Assembly (NCBI GenBank): GCA_937907025.1
Contig: CALESJ010000035.1
Span: forward strand, 66,275-130,274
DNA length: 64,000 nt
Reading direction: 5' to 3'
From: an uncultured Faecalibacterium sp.
GTDB lineage: Bacteria > Bacillota > Clostridia > Oscillospirales > Ruminococcaceae
The translations under genes were made by a program, and so were the position numbers. The number at the start of each line of letters is the position of its first letter. The stretch's first letter is position 1. Under the pieces are notes generated by a model, which worked only from the letters and a program-made list of their open reading frames with translations, had not been told where the DNA came from and did not search any database. Shown here piece by piece: positions 51,536 to 60,036 of this stretch.

Positions 51536-53265
51536 TGATCAACAAACGCCTCATCGCTGCGGTGGGGGAAAGCAGACCGTACATTGCCGCCAATGTGGCT
51601 CTGCAGTGGGTGTCGCTGGCCGCTAACATCCTGGTTATGGGGGTGCTTTGCCGGGTGCTGGCCGGTCTGTTCGCTGGAACACTGGCACCCGGCGCGCTGT
51701 CCCGCGCCGCTTTTTTGGTGCTGGCGGCGGTGGCGGTGCGTGTTGCCTGCGGTGTGGGGGCTTCCCGCATGGCGTTTTTGTCCAGCCGGGCGGTCAAGCT
51801 GCGGCTCCGCGGCCTGATTTATGACAAGCTGCTCCGGCTGGGGGCTTCCTACCGGGAACGGGTCAGCACCAGTGAGGTGGTCCAGGTGGCAGTGGAAGGC
51901 GTGGACCAGCTGGAAACCTACTTCGGCGCCTATTTGCCCCAGTTCTTTTATGCTCTGCTGGCGCCTCTGACCCTGTTTGCGGTCCTCTGGCGGGTCAATC
52001 TGCCCGCGGCGGCGGTCTTGCTGGTCTGCGTGCCCTTGATTCCGGCGGCCATTGCGGCAGTACAGACCTGGGCCAAAAAGCTGCTGAGCAGATACTGGGG
52101 CCAGTATACCGCCCTGGGCGATACCTTCCTGGAAAACCTCCAGGGTCTGACCACCCTGAAAATTTATCAGGCGGACGGCTTCAAGAATGAGGAGATGAAC
52201 CGGGAATCGGAAAAGTTCCGCCGCATCACCATGAAAGTGCTGACCATGCAGCTCAACTCCATCACCATCATGGACCTGGTGGCCTACGGCGGCGCAGCAG
52301 CGGGTATCGTGCTGGCGGCGCTGGCTTTCCGGAATGGCCGCGTGGGCCTGGACGGCGCTTTGTTCATCATGCTGCTGGCAGCGGACTTCTTCCTGCCCAT
52401 GCGCCTTTTGGGCAGCTACTTCCATATTGCCATGAACGGCATGGCAGCATCGGAAAAGATCTTCCGCCTGCTGGATGCCTCCGAACCGGCTTCCGGAACC
52501 CGTGCCATTGGCCGGGATGTGAGCATCCGGTGCGAGAACCTGACCTTCGGGTACGAGCCCGACCGACCGGTACTGCGGGGCGTGGACCTGCTGGCAGAGC
52601 CGGGGCGCTTTATTGCCATTGCGGGGGAGAGCGGCTGTGGAAAATCTACCATTGCCGGGGTGCTGACCGGACGCAACCGGGGCTGGTCCGGCAGCGTGAC
52701 CATCGGCGGTATCCCGCTGGAGCTCGTCGGCGAGGAAAGCCTGCTGGCCAATGTGACCTATGTGGGGCACCAGAGCTATCTGTTCAAGGGCACAGTGGGG
52801 GACAACCTGCGTATGGGCAACCCACGGGCCGATGACACGGCCCTGTGGAAGGTGCTGGAAGAGGTGAATCTGGCAGACTTCCTGCGCGGAGAACGGGGGC
52901 TGGACACTCCGGTGGCCGAGCGCGGCGCCAACCTGTCCGGTGGGCAGTGTCAGCGCCTGGCGCTGGCCCGGGCCATCCTGCATGACAGCCCCGTTTACAT
53001 CTTTGACGAAGCAACCTCCAATATTGACGTGGAGAGTGAAAACGACATCATGGCGCGTATCCGGGCCATGGCCGGTCAGAAGACGGTGATTCTGATTTCC
53101 CACCGCCTGGCCAATGTGGAACAGGCCGACCGCATCTATGTGCTGCGGGACGGCAAGGTGGCCGAAGCCGGGCGGCACCGGGAGCTGCTGGCCAAAAAAG
53201 GCGAGTACGCCCGGCTGTGGAACGCCCAGCGGGAACTGGAAAATCTGGAGGAGGAAACCCAATGA
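51532..53265 (+). CDS. ABC exporter half-transporter, CydD-like (first subunit)
   Basis: The 577-residue protein has six N-terminal helices and an ATPase domain with Walker A GESGCGKST (about 365-373), signature LSGGQCQRLALARA (about 468) and Walker B VYIFDEATSN (about 488). The membrane domain resembles CydD and related half-exporters (RGLIYDKLLRLGASYRERVSTSEVVQVAVEGVDQLE). It overlaps the next gene by four bases, consistent with a heterodimer. CydDC exports thiols and affects heme proteins; here the substrate is unknown. The start at 51532 follows GGAAAGGAAG. Confidence 0.88.
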   Translation: MMINKRLIAAVGESRPYIAANVALQWVSLAANILVMGVLCRVLAGLFAGTLAPGALSRAAFLVLAAVAVRVACGVGASRMAFLSSRAVKLRLRGLIYDKLLRLGASYRERVSTSEVVQVAVEGVDQLETYFGAYLPQFFYALLAPLTLFAVLWRVNLPAAAVLLVCVPLIPAAIAAVQTWAKKLLSRYWGQYTALGDTFLENLQGLTTLKIYQADGFKNEEMNRESEKFRRITMKVLTMQLNSITIMDLVAYGGAAAGIVLAALAFRNGRVGLDGALFIMLLAADFFLPMRLLGSYFHIAMNGMAASEKIFRLLDASEPASGTRAIGRDVSIRCENLTFGYEPDRPVLRGVDLLAEPGRFIAIAGESGCGKSTIAGVLTGRNRGWSGSVTIGGIPLELVGEESLLANVTYVGHQSYLFKGTVGDNLRMGNPRADDTALWKVLEEVNLADFLRGERGLDTPVAERGANLSGGQCQRLALARAILHDSPVYIFDEATSNIDVESENDIMARIRAMAGQKTVILISHRLANVEQADRIYVLRDGKVAEAGRHRELLAKKGEYARLWNAQRELENLEEETQ

Positions 53266-54920
53266 AACAACGGAGCGGTTTTGCGGTGATGGCACAGCTC
53301 ATCGGGCTGGTCCGCCCGCTGGCCGGGTATATGGTCCTGGCCGTCACCATGGGCCTGGCCGGGCATTTGTGCGCCACATTCCTCACCGTGTTTGGTGTGT
53401 ATGCCCTGGGCGCAGTGTTGGGCCTGCCCGCCCCGCTGGGCCTGATCGGTTTGTTTGCGGGCATTGCTGTTATGGCGGTGCTGCGGGCCGCCCTGCGCTA
53501 CGGGGAGCAGGCCTGCAACCACTTTATTGCCTTCAAGCTGCTGGCCTTGCTGCGGGATAAGGTCTTCCGCGCCTTGCGTGCTCTGGCGCCAGCCAAACTG
53601 GAAGTGCGGGACAGGGGCAACCTGATCAGCGTCATCACCTCGGACATCGAATTGTTGGAAGTGTTCTACGCCCACACCATCTCTCCGGTGCTTATTGCGG
53701 TGCTGTTCAGCGGGATTCTGTGTGTCTTCATCGGCCACTATCATCCGCTGCTGGGGCTGCTGGCCCTGGGAACCTATCTCTGCGTGGGCGCGGCGGTGCC
53801 GCTGCTGGTATCCCGACTCAGCGGTGCCCATGGCCTGCGGTTTCGCACCGCATCGGGGGAACTGAGCAGCTTTGTGCTGGACAGCCTGCGCGGCCTGCCC
53901 GAAACCCTGCAGTTTGCCCAGGGAGCGCAGCGCCGCAAGGAACTGGACGAGCGCACCGAAGCCCTCACCCGGGAAGAATCCCGCCTGAAATGGACGGCCG
54001 GCTGGGGCATGGCCCTGACCAATGCCCTGATCCTGCTCTTTGACCTGGCCATGCTGCTGGCTGCCGCGGTCCTGTACCGGGGCGGCGCAATTGCCTTTGA
54101 CGGGGTTCTGGTGCCCACGGTGGCCCTCATGAGTTCTTTTGGCCCGGTGGTGGCTTTGGCAAACCTGGGCGGCACATTGCAGAACACGTTTGCAGCGGGC
54201 AACCGGGTGCTGGACATTTTGCAGGAAACTCCCGTCGTGCAGGAAATCTCCGGGCAGGCGCCCACCGAGTTTTCCGGCGCGGTGGCAGAAAATGTGAATT
54301 TTGCCTATGGGGATCAGCCCATTCTGCAGGATCTGTCGGTGCAGGTGCTGCAGAACCGCATTCTGGGCATTGTGGGGCGCAGCGGCAGCGGAAAATCCAC
54401 CCTGCTCAAATTGTTCATGCGCTTCTGGGAAGCGGACAGCGGCGAGATTCGCCTGTCCGACAAGCCGGTGGGCAAAATCAACACCGCCGACCTGCGCCGC
54501 ATGGAAAGCTATGTCACCCAGCAGACCCACCTGTTCCGCGATACCATCCGCAACAATCTGCGCATTGCCAGGCTGGATGCCACCGATGCCGAGATCGAGG
54601 AGGCCTGCCGCAAGGCGTCGGTCCATGACTTTATCCTGTCCCTGCCCAAGGGGTACGACACCCAGGTGGGGGAACTGGGGGATACTCTCTCCGGCGGCGA
54701 ACGGCAGCGGCTGGGGCTGGCCCGGGCCTTTCTGCACGATGCGCCCTTTATGCTGTTGGATGAACCCACCAGCAACCAGGACAGCCTGAACGAGGCGGTC
54801 ATTCTGCGCTCGCTGCGCCGGGAAGGGTCGGGCCGCACGGTGGTGCTTGTTTCCCACCGGCAGTCCACCATGCGCATTGCCGACCGGGTACTTCATGTGG
54901 ATGCGGGGAGGTGCAGCTGA
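53262..54920 (+). CDS. ABC exporter half-transporter, CydC-like (second subunit)
   Basis: The 552-residue protein has six helices followed by an ATPase domain with Walker A GRSGSGKST (about 373), signature LSGGERQRLGLARA (about 476) and Walker B FMLLDEPTSNQD (about 497). It keeps all motifs, so both ATP sites of the pair look functional. It overlaps both neighbours by a few bases, so subunits are produced together. It is followed by a YgbA-type gene, which hints at nitrosative or iron stress. Confidence 0.88.
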   Translation: MKQRSGFAVMAQLIGLVRPLAGYMVLAVTMGLAGHLCATFLTVFGVYALGAVLGLPAPLGLIGLFAGIAVMAVLRAALRYGEQACNHFIAFKLLALLRDKVFRALRALAPAKLEVRDRGNLISVITSDIELLEVFYAHTISPVLIAVLFSGILCVFIGHYHPLLGLLALGTYLCVGAAVPLLVSRLSGAHGLRFRTASGELSSFVLDSLRGLPETLQFAQGAQRRKELDERTEALTREESRLKWTAGWGMALTNALILLFDLAMLLAAAVLYRGGAIAFDGVLVPTVALMSSFGPVVALANLGGTLQNTFAAGNRVLDILQETPVVQEISGQAPTEFSGAVAENVNFAYGDQPILQDLSVQVLQNRILGIVGRSGSGKSTLLKLFMRFWEADSGEIRLSDKPVGKINTADLRRMESYVTQQTHLFRDTIRNNLRIARLDATDAEIEEACRKASVHDFILSLPKGYDTQVGELGDTLSGGERQRLGLARAFLHDAPFMLLDEPTSNQDSLNEAVILRSLRREGSGRTVVLVSHRQSTMRIADRVLHVDAGRCS

Positions 54921-55258
54921 TGACCGTACAGGACAAGCGGCAGCGGGAACAGCAGGTGGTTGCCTGTATGATCGAACTTTACTGCCGCAAAAAACACCAT
55001 ACCAAAGGGGAGCTGTGCCCCGACTGTGCTGCTCTGCGGGACTATGCCCGGGCACGCAGCGAGCGCTGCCCGTTTATGGAACAGAAAACCTTCTGCTCCC
55101 AGTGCAAGGTACACTGTTATCAACCCGAAATGAGGGAAAAGATCCGGCAGGTCATGCGGTTCGCCGGGCCGCGGATGCTGCTGGTGCACCCGATCATGGC
55201 CCTGCATCATATGGCCGAAACGTTGCGGCAGAAATGGCGGAAGGAGAACCACCAATGA
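54920..55258 (+). CDS. YgbA-type protein (nitrous-oxide-stimulated promoter family)
   Basis: The 112-residue protein belongs to the YgbA_NO family by its many spaced cysteines: CMIELYCRKKHH, LCPDCAALRDYARARSERCPF, and KTFCSQCKVHCYQPEMREKIRQVMRFAGPRML. In enterobacteria the gene is controlled by the NO sensor NsrR and matters for growth under nitric oxide. The Cys pattern suggests an Fe-S or metal site. The start overlaps the ABC stop (TGATG), and the stop overlaps the DUF454 gene. Confidence 0.85.
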   Translation: MTVQDKRQREQQVVACMIELYCRKKHHTKGELCPDCAALRDYARARSERCPFMEQKTFCSQCKVHCYQPEMREKIRQVMRFAGPRMLLVHPIMALHHMAETLRQKWRKENHQ

Positions 55259-55644
55259 ATCTGAAAAAATGGCTGTATCTGGCGCTGGGATTTCTGGGCC
55301 TGGCCCTGGGGGCGGTGGGGGCAGTCCTGCCGCTGCTCCCCGCTTTTCCGTTTCTGCTGCTGGCGGCAGTATGCTTCGGCAAAAGTTCGGAAAAGCTGGA
55401 CCGCTGGTTCCGCGCCACCCGGCTGTATAAGGATAACCTGGAATCCTATGTGGCGGGCAAGGGGATGACCACCCGCACCAAGGTGCGCATCATGGTGGTG
55501 GTCACGATCCTCATGAGCATCGGCTTTGTTATGATGCATGCGGTGCCGGTGGGGCGTATCGTTCTGGGGTGCGTGTGGGTGTTCCATATCCTGTACTTTT
55601 GGTTTGGCGTGCGCACCATTCCCGGCGGCCGGGACGGGGAATGA
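55255..55644 (+). CDS. DUF454 (YbaN-like) membrane protein
   Basis: The 129-residue protein has the DUF454 pattern: KWLYLALGFLGLALGAVGAVLPLLPAFPFLLLAAVCFGKSSEKLDRWF, then a basic loop and two more helices. Such proteins often lie with heme- or iron-uptake genes, but their role is unknown. It closes the five-gene operon, overlapping the YgbA-type gene by four bases. Confidence 0.88.
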   Translation: MNLKKWLYLALGFLGLALGAVGAVLPLLPAFPFLLLAAVCFGKSSEKLDRWFRATRLYKDNLESYVAGKGMTTRTKVRIMVVVTILMSIGFVMMHAVPVGRIVLGCVWVFHILYFWFGVRTIPGGRDGE

Positions 55645-55685
55645 GCCGGAGAACAAAGCGTTCCCGTTTAATACCCTGCGTCTTT

Positions 55686-55720
55686 AAAACCTCACGTTCC
55701 GGCGTGAGGTTTTTATTTTT
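55686..55720 (+). terminator. Terminator of the ABC/YgbA/DUF454 operon
   Basis: AACCTCACG pairs with CGTGAGGTT around TTCCGG, followed by TTTATTTTT. Its stem and loop nearly match, on the opposite strand, the terminator of the broken tRNA-Lys at 59869-59900. Confidence 0.88.
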
Positions 55721-55832
55721 ATGCACCTTTGCCTTGAAAAAATACAAGAGGGTAAACCGGACCCCCAAACCGACGCTGTGCAGACAAAAAACGAAAATAT
55801 TGGCAAAATAAGACAAAATAATTAAAAAAATA

Positions 55833-55860
55833 TTGAATTATTGTGACAGAGTGCTATAAT
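55833..55860 (+). promoter_or_regulatory. Promoter and leader of the CstA-type gene
   Basis: TTGAAT (55833-55838), 16-bp spacer, TATAAT (55855-55860) with TGC before it (extended -10). The leader of about 95 nt contains a GC-rich hairpin at about 55917-55939 just before the ribosome site; no known riboswitch was recognised. The rest of the gap (55721-55832) is AT-rich without a gene. Confidence 0.75.
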
Positions 55861-55961
55861 AACAGACGGGGATTTCAGGTGAGTCCATAGGAGTTCATTT
55901 CTAGCATCGTTATAAAAGGCTCCGCAGGCAGCGGCGCCTAATGATAAAGGGAGGAATCTTT

Positions 55962-57467
55962 ATGGTAAGTTTTATCATCTGCCTAGCCATTTTGGTGATC
56001 GGCTACTTTACTTACGGTAAAGTCGTCGACAACACCTTCGGCCCGGATGACCGCGAAACGCCTGCTGTGCGTATCAACGACGGCGTTGACTACGTCGTGA
56101 TGCCGCAGTGGAAGCTGTTCCTGGTACAGCTGCTGAACATCGCTGGTCTGGGACCGATCTTCGGTGCCATGCAGGGCGCTCTGTGGGGACCCATCGTGTT
56201 CCTTTGGATCACCTTCGGTACCATCTTTGCCGGCGGCGTTCACGATTACTTCTCTGGTATGATCAGTGAACGTAATGAAGGCGGTTCCATCGCCGAAGTC
56301 ACCGGCAAGTACCTGGGCCACACCATGCAGAACGTCATGCGTGTGTTCTCGGTCGTGCTGCTGATCATGGTCGGTACCGTCTTTGCGGTCGGCCCCGCAG
56401 GCCTGATCGTCACCCTGTGCAAGAACTTCGGTGCCACCGGCTTCCTGGCCACCACTCTGTTCTGGCTGGTCCTGATCCTCATCTACTACTTCATTGCAAC
56501 CTTTATCTCTATCGATAAGATCATCGGCAAGATCTACCCCCTGTTCGGTATCTGCCTGATCATCATGGCTATCGGTGTTATCATCGGTATCTACACCAAC
56601 CCCGAATTCACCATCCCCGAAATCTGGACCCATATGTACAACATGCATCCGGACGGAACCCCGATCTGGAGCTTTATGTTCATCACGGTTGCCTGCGGCG
56701 CTATCTCCGGCTTCCACTCCACCCAGTCGCCTCTGATGGCGCGCTGCATGAAGAGCGAGAAGCAGGGCCACTTCGTCTTCTACGGCGCTATGGTCGCTGA
56801 AGGCATCATCGCCCTGATCTGGGCTGCAGCCGGCTGCTCCCTGTACGAAGTCACCGGCGGCCTGAACACCGGCCTGTCCGCTGCTCTGGCAGAAGGCCAG
56901 TCCGCCGCTATCTATGACGTCTGCTCCCGCACCATGGGCGGTGTGGGCACCGCACTGGCCATGATCGGCGTGGTTGTCTGCCCCATCACCTCCGGCGATA
57001 CCGCTTTCCGTTCCGCTCGTCTGACCCTGTCCGACTGGTTCAAGATCGACCAGGGCTCTTACGCCAACCGTCTGAAGCTCTGCATCCCCGTTCTGGGCGT
57101 CGGCGCTGTGCTGGGTATCGGCAACGCGCTGGGTTACATCGATTACACCGTTATCTGGCGTTACTTCAGCTGGACCAACCAGACCCTGGCCATGATCGTT
57201 CTGTGGGCTGCTTCCATGTTCCTGTTCGTTGAGAAGAAGAACTACTGGATCACCGCTGTGCCCGCTACCTTCATGAGCGCGGTTTCCAGCACCTACTTTA
57301 TCCTGGCTCCTGAATGCCTGGGCGGCCTGGTCAACAGCAAGACCGCGGATGGCGCCACCGTGTACAACACCGTGGTTGCGTATCCCATCGGCATTATCTT
57401 CGCCATCGCAATGCTGGTCATCTTCCTGATGGCAACGAAAAGACATTCGGCGAAAGCGCAGGCCTGA
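55962..57467 (+). CDS. cstA: Carbon starvation CstA-family transporter
   Basis: The 501-residue protein has about 14 helices and the CstA family features: VMPQWKLFLVQLLNIAGLGPIFGAMQGALWGP, AGGVHDYFSGMISERNEGGSIAEVTGKYLG, SGFHSTQSPLMARC and CPITSGDTAFRSARL. Members import peptides or pyruvate when nutrients run low. GGGAGG lies 8 bases before the ATG at 55962, so the ATG at 55941 is rejected. Codon use (many C- and T-ending optimal codons) suggests high expression. Confidence 0.93.
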   Translation: MVSFIICLAILVIGYFTYGKVVDNTFGPDDRETPAVRINDGVDYVVMPQWKLFLVQLLNIAGLGPIFGAMQGALWGPIVFLWITFGTIFAGGVHDYFSGMISERNEGGSIAEVTGKYLGHTMQNVMRVFSVVLLIMVGTVFAVGPAGLIVTLCKNFGATGFLATTLFWLVLILIYYFIATFISIDKIIGKIYPLFGICLIIMAIGVIIGIYTNPEFTIPEIWTHMYNMHPDGTPIWSFMFITVACGAISGFHSTQSPLMARCMKSEKQGHFVFYGAMVAEGIIALIWAAAGCSLYEVTGGLNTGLSAALAEGQSAAIYDVCSRTMGGVGTALAMIGVVVCPITSGDTAFRSARLTLSDWFKIDQGSYANRLKLCIPVLGVGAVLGIGNALGYIDYTVIWRYFSWTNQTLAMIVLWAASMFLFVEKKNYWITAVPATFMSAVSSTYFILAPECLGGLVNSKTADGATVYNTVVAYPIGIIFAIAMLVIFLMATKRHSAKAQA

Positions 57468-57500
57468 AACTTGCGCGGCTGAGCCGGCAACGTACAACTG

Positions 57501-57537
57501 AAAGCCGGCCGCTGTTCAAAAGCGGCCGGCTTTTGCG
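57501..57537 (+). terminator. Terminator after cstA
   Basis: AAAGCCGGCCGCT pairs with AGCGGCCGGCTTT with a seven-base loop and ends in TTTTG. Confidence 0.9.
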
Positions 57538-57572
57538 TTGGCGCATATTCCACACAAGCGAGGTTTACCGCT

Positions 57573-58589
57573 ATGATCTTCAAACCCTTTCCTTTGAGCA
57601 CGTCCCGCCTGGAAAACTACGAACTGGAACTGGACAAAAAGCATTGCCGTAAAATCGGCCCCTGCGGTCTGGGTAAAAAGGCGCTGTATCTGAACAGCTT
57701 CTTTATCGACCGCCGGTACTATGTGCCCATCTCGGCGGTGCGGCGCGTCTTCAAGCGTGTGGCTATGAGCCGCGGCGGCTATACCGGCAAGGGCATTTTT
57801 GCCAGTATGGCCTATCTGGTTGTGGTGTACGACGACGGGCAGCAGAAGCAGTGCAACTTCAAGTATGAACAGCAGGTGGATGACTTCCTGGCACTGCTGG
57901 CAAAGGAACAGCCGCAGATCAAGCGGGTCAGCGCTGCCGCCGAAGAGCGCTTGGCCAAACGGCAGGCCGAGCGGGAGGAAGCCGAGCGCAACCGCCCGCC
58001 GCTGACGCCTCACAACAAAAAAGTGGTGGAAGAACTGCAGCAGGCCATTGACTACCTGGAGGAAAAACCCGAACTCAGCACCGCTCTCAGCCGTGCGGCC
58101 CAGCATAAGCGTGCGTATGAGTGCAGCAGCCCCAGCTACCGCTGGGTGGCCATGGCCATCACGGCGCTGGGCATCGTCGGCATGATATATGGCGTGTGGT
58201 CGCTGGTGATGGGCAAAGGCGGTTTCGGCATTTATTTTGCCCTGTTCGGACTGGCCGCTGTCTTTACCTTTGCCGGGTTCAGCGTGCTTCCCACCGCCCG
58301 CAACAACCGCCGCAGCATCCTCAAACAGGAGGAAAAAGCCAAGGGTGATATGGAGCAGTACCTGGCTGCCCGGCCGATGTTCCCGCTGCCTGCCCGGTAT
58401 GCCCACCCGGTGGTGCTGCAGCGCATGCAGCGCGCCGTGGAGGACGGCAAGGCGTCCTCGGTGGCCGAGGCGCTGGATGTTGTGAAGAAGGACCTCAAAG
58501 CATTGAACTCCGATGTGCAGGTTTCGCAGGAAGAATACGATGAAGTCGTGGACATCAAGCCGCTGTTCCTGAACGCCGGGTATCAATAA
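57573..58589 (+). CDS. Uncharacterised protein with two central transmembrane helices
   Basis: The 338-residue protein has a globular N-terminal part (1-115) resembling a beta-rich PH-like module (FFIDRRYYVPISAVRRVFKRV, AYLVVVYDDGQQKQCNF), a charged helix (117-185), two helices at about 190-213 and 218-240, and a C-terminal cytoplasmic tail with another helix. No family was recognised. It has no clear partner: cstA ends with a terminator upstream and another terminator follows. The start at 57573 is supported only weakly by AGCGAGG. Confidence 0.6.
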   Translation: MIFKPFPLSTSRLENYELELDKKHCRKIGPCGLGKKALYLNSFFIDRRYYVPISAVRRVFKRVAMSRGGYTGKGIFASMAYLVVVYDDGQQKQCNFKYEQQVDDFLALLAKEQPQIKRVSAAAEERLAKRQAEREEAERNRPPLTPHNKKVVEELQQAIDYLEEKPELSTALSRAAQHKRAYECSSPSYRWVAMAITALGIVGMIYGVWSLVMGKGGFGIYFALFGLAAVFTFAGFSVLPTARNNRRSILKQEEKAKGDMEQYLAARPMFPLPARYAHPVVLQRMQRAVEDGKASSVAEALDVVKKDLKALNSDVQVSQEEYDEVVDIKPLFLNAGYQ

Positions 58590-58600
58590 AAAAAGCAATG

Positions 58601-58635
58601 CCCCCGCAGATGACTGGTCTGCGGGGGTCTTTTTA
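58601..58635 (+). terminator. Terminator after the uncharacterised membrane protein gene
   Basis: CCCCCGCAGA pairs with TCTGCGGGGG (ten bp), followed by TCTTTTTA. Confidence 0.9.
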
Positions 58636-58848
58636 TGGAAACTGCAACTATTTTGTGAGCTTATAGATACATTAAAAATCTTAATTTTTATTTATGGCTG
58701 AACCGCGCTATAATCATAGCAGTCCCAGGGAAAAACAAACACAAGAAAAGGTCAACTCTGTTTTTCCTTATTTTTATACCAGCTGTTTGAATGGGCCGTG
58801 TACACCTTGACCGGCTCTGTGGCAGAAAAAGAAAGGATGCGGATTTCT

Positions 58849-59745
58849 ATGTATGACATTATCATTATCGGAGCGGGCCCTGCGGGCATCAGCGCCGGCA
58901 TTTACGCGGTGAGCCGTGGAAAGCGCACCCTGGTTCTGGAAAAGGCTCAGGTGGGCGGCATCATCGGCAAGGTGTCTACCGTCACCCATTACACGGCCAT
59001 TCAGCAGCAGGAAACCGGTGCTACCTTTGCCGCCCGTATGAAGGAGCAGGCACTCCAGGCTGGCGTGGAGATCGTCAAAGCCACCGTCACGGGTGTGACC
59101 CTGGCCGGCGAGATCAAGCGCATCACCACCGACAACGGAACCTATGAAGCCAAGCGGGTCATTCTGGCCAACGGCGGCACCCCGCGCAAGCTGGGCATTC
59201 CCGGGGAACAGGAGCTGGCCGGCAAGGGTATGGGAATGAATGCGGCCCGGGATGGCGCTGCCTATACCGGCAAGAACATCTATGTGGTCGGTGGTGCAGA
59301 CGGCGCGGTGAAAGAAGCCCTGTACCTGGCTCAATTTGCCAGACACCTGACCATCATCCATTTTGAGGAGCATCTGGGCTGCATTGCGGAATTCCGGCAG
59401 AAGGTGGGCGAGGCTGAAAATATCTCTCTGTGCCTGGATTCCCGGCTGCATGCTGTTTACGGCCAGGACGAGGTGGAAAGCCTGGAAATCGCCAACGAGC
59501 GCGACGGCCGCGTGCAGCGCATCACGGACCCCGGCTGCGGCATCTTCGTCTATGCCGGTGTCACGCCGAACACCGAACTCTATACGGAACTGAAACTGCA
59601 GGACGGCTACATCCCGACCAACGAGAAGATGGAAACCGCCATTCCCGGCGTCTATGCGGCCGGTGACATCCGGGTCAAGCAGGTGCGCCAGGTGGCCACG
59701 GCCGTATCTGACGGTGCGATTGCAGCCATCAACGCGGCAATGTAA
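58849..59745 (+). CDS. Thioredoxin-reductase-like flavoprotein lacking the CxxC
   Basis: The 298-residue protein has the FAD motif IIIIGAGPAGISAGIYA, the NAD(P) motif NIYVVGGADGAVKEALYLAQFA and the C-terminal AIPGVYAAGDIRVKQVRQVATAVSDGAIAAI. At the position of the redox pair of thioredoxin reductase (CATCDG) it reads NAARDG (131-136), so it cannot reduce thioredoxin by the normal mechanism. Ferredoxin-NADP reductase-like or other electron-transfer roles are possible. GAAAGGA lies 11 bases before the ATG at 58849. A poor -35 but good TATAAT (58709-58714) lies 135 bp upstream. Confidence 0.85.
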   Translation: MYDIIIIGAGPAGISAGIYAVSRGKRTLVLEKAQVGGIIGKVSTVTHYTAIQQQETGATFAARMKEQALQAGVEIVKATVTGVTLAGEIKRITTDNGTYEAKRVILANGGTPRKLGIPGEQELAGKGMGMNAARDGAAYTGKNIYVVGGADGAVKEALYLAQFARHLTIIHFEEHLGCIAEFRQKVGEAENISLCLDSRLHAVYGQDEVESLEIANERDGRVQRITDPGCGIFVYAGVTPNTELYTELKLQDGYIPTNEKMETAIPGVYAAGDIRVKQVRQVATAVSDGAIAAINAAM

Positions 59746-59785
59746 AGTGCGGATTGCCCGGAATCATTCACTAAAATCATATCAC

Positions 59786-59832
59786 AAAAAGTCATGGACC
59801 CCTGTGTAAGCAGGCGGTTCCGTGACTTTTTT
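59786..59832 (+). terminator. Terminator of the thioredoxin-reductase-like gene
   Basis: AAAAAGTCATGGA pairs with TTCCGTGACTTTTT (one wobble) around a 19-base loop, followed by TTTTTTG. Confidence 0.75.
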
Positions 59833-59868
59833 GCTATCTGTGAGAGGAACAGAACTTTACGGACAAAA

Positions 59869-59900
59869 TAAAAAAACCTCACGTCGGAACGTGAGGTTTT
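59869..59900 (-). terminator. Terminator of the original tRNA-Lys gene
   Basis: On the minus strand a stem of AACCTCACGT with ACGTGAGGTT is followed by seven T residues, directly after the CCA end of the tRNA fragment. Confidence 0.8.
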
Positions 59901-59950
59901 GGTGCGCCCGCAGGAACTCGAATCCTGGACCCTCTGATTAAAAGTCAGAG
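59900..59950 (-). pseudogene. 3' fragment of tRNA-Lys(UUU), attachment site of the mobile element
   Basis: Read on the minus strand the 51 nt contain the anticodon arm TCTGACTTTTAATCAGA (59933-59949, anticodon TTT), a five-base variable loop, the T arm CAGGATTCGAGTTCCTG (59911-59927), the 3' acceptor strand CGGGCGC, discriminator A and CCA. The D arm and 5' acceptor strand (expected GCGCCCG) are missing; foreign sequence begins right at the anticodon arm. This is the displaced 3' end left when an element integrates in a tRNA gene. Confidence 0.85.
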
Positions 59951-59975
59951 CGGTCATTGAAAGGCTCTAGTAAAT

Positions 59976-60024
59976 CTTATAAAATCTGATACTGACGCTA
60001 TGGGTCGGTATCAAATTTTATAAG
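59976..60024. repeat. 17-bp inverted repeat in front of the integrase
   Basis: The arms 59976-59992 (CTTATAAAATCTGATAC) and 60008-60024 are complementary at 16 of 17 positions with a 15-base loop. The right arm runs into the AAGGAG ribosome site of the integrase. It could be a recombinase or excisionase arm site, or a regulatory hairpin. Confidence 0.6.
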
Positions 60025-60036
60025 GAGTTAATTGTA

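Noticed and set aside
55867..55961. A known riboswitch in the CstA leader
   Set aside because: Only one GC-rich hairpin is seen; no consensus of a known class was recognised.
59900..59975. A complete tRNA-Lys gene
   Set aside because: The 3' half is perfect, but no D arm and no GCGCCCG 5' strand can be found in the next 26 bases, so only a fragment is present.
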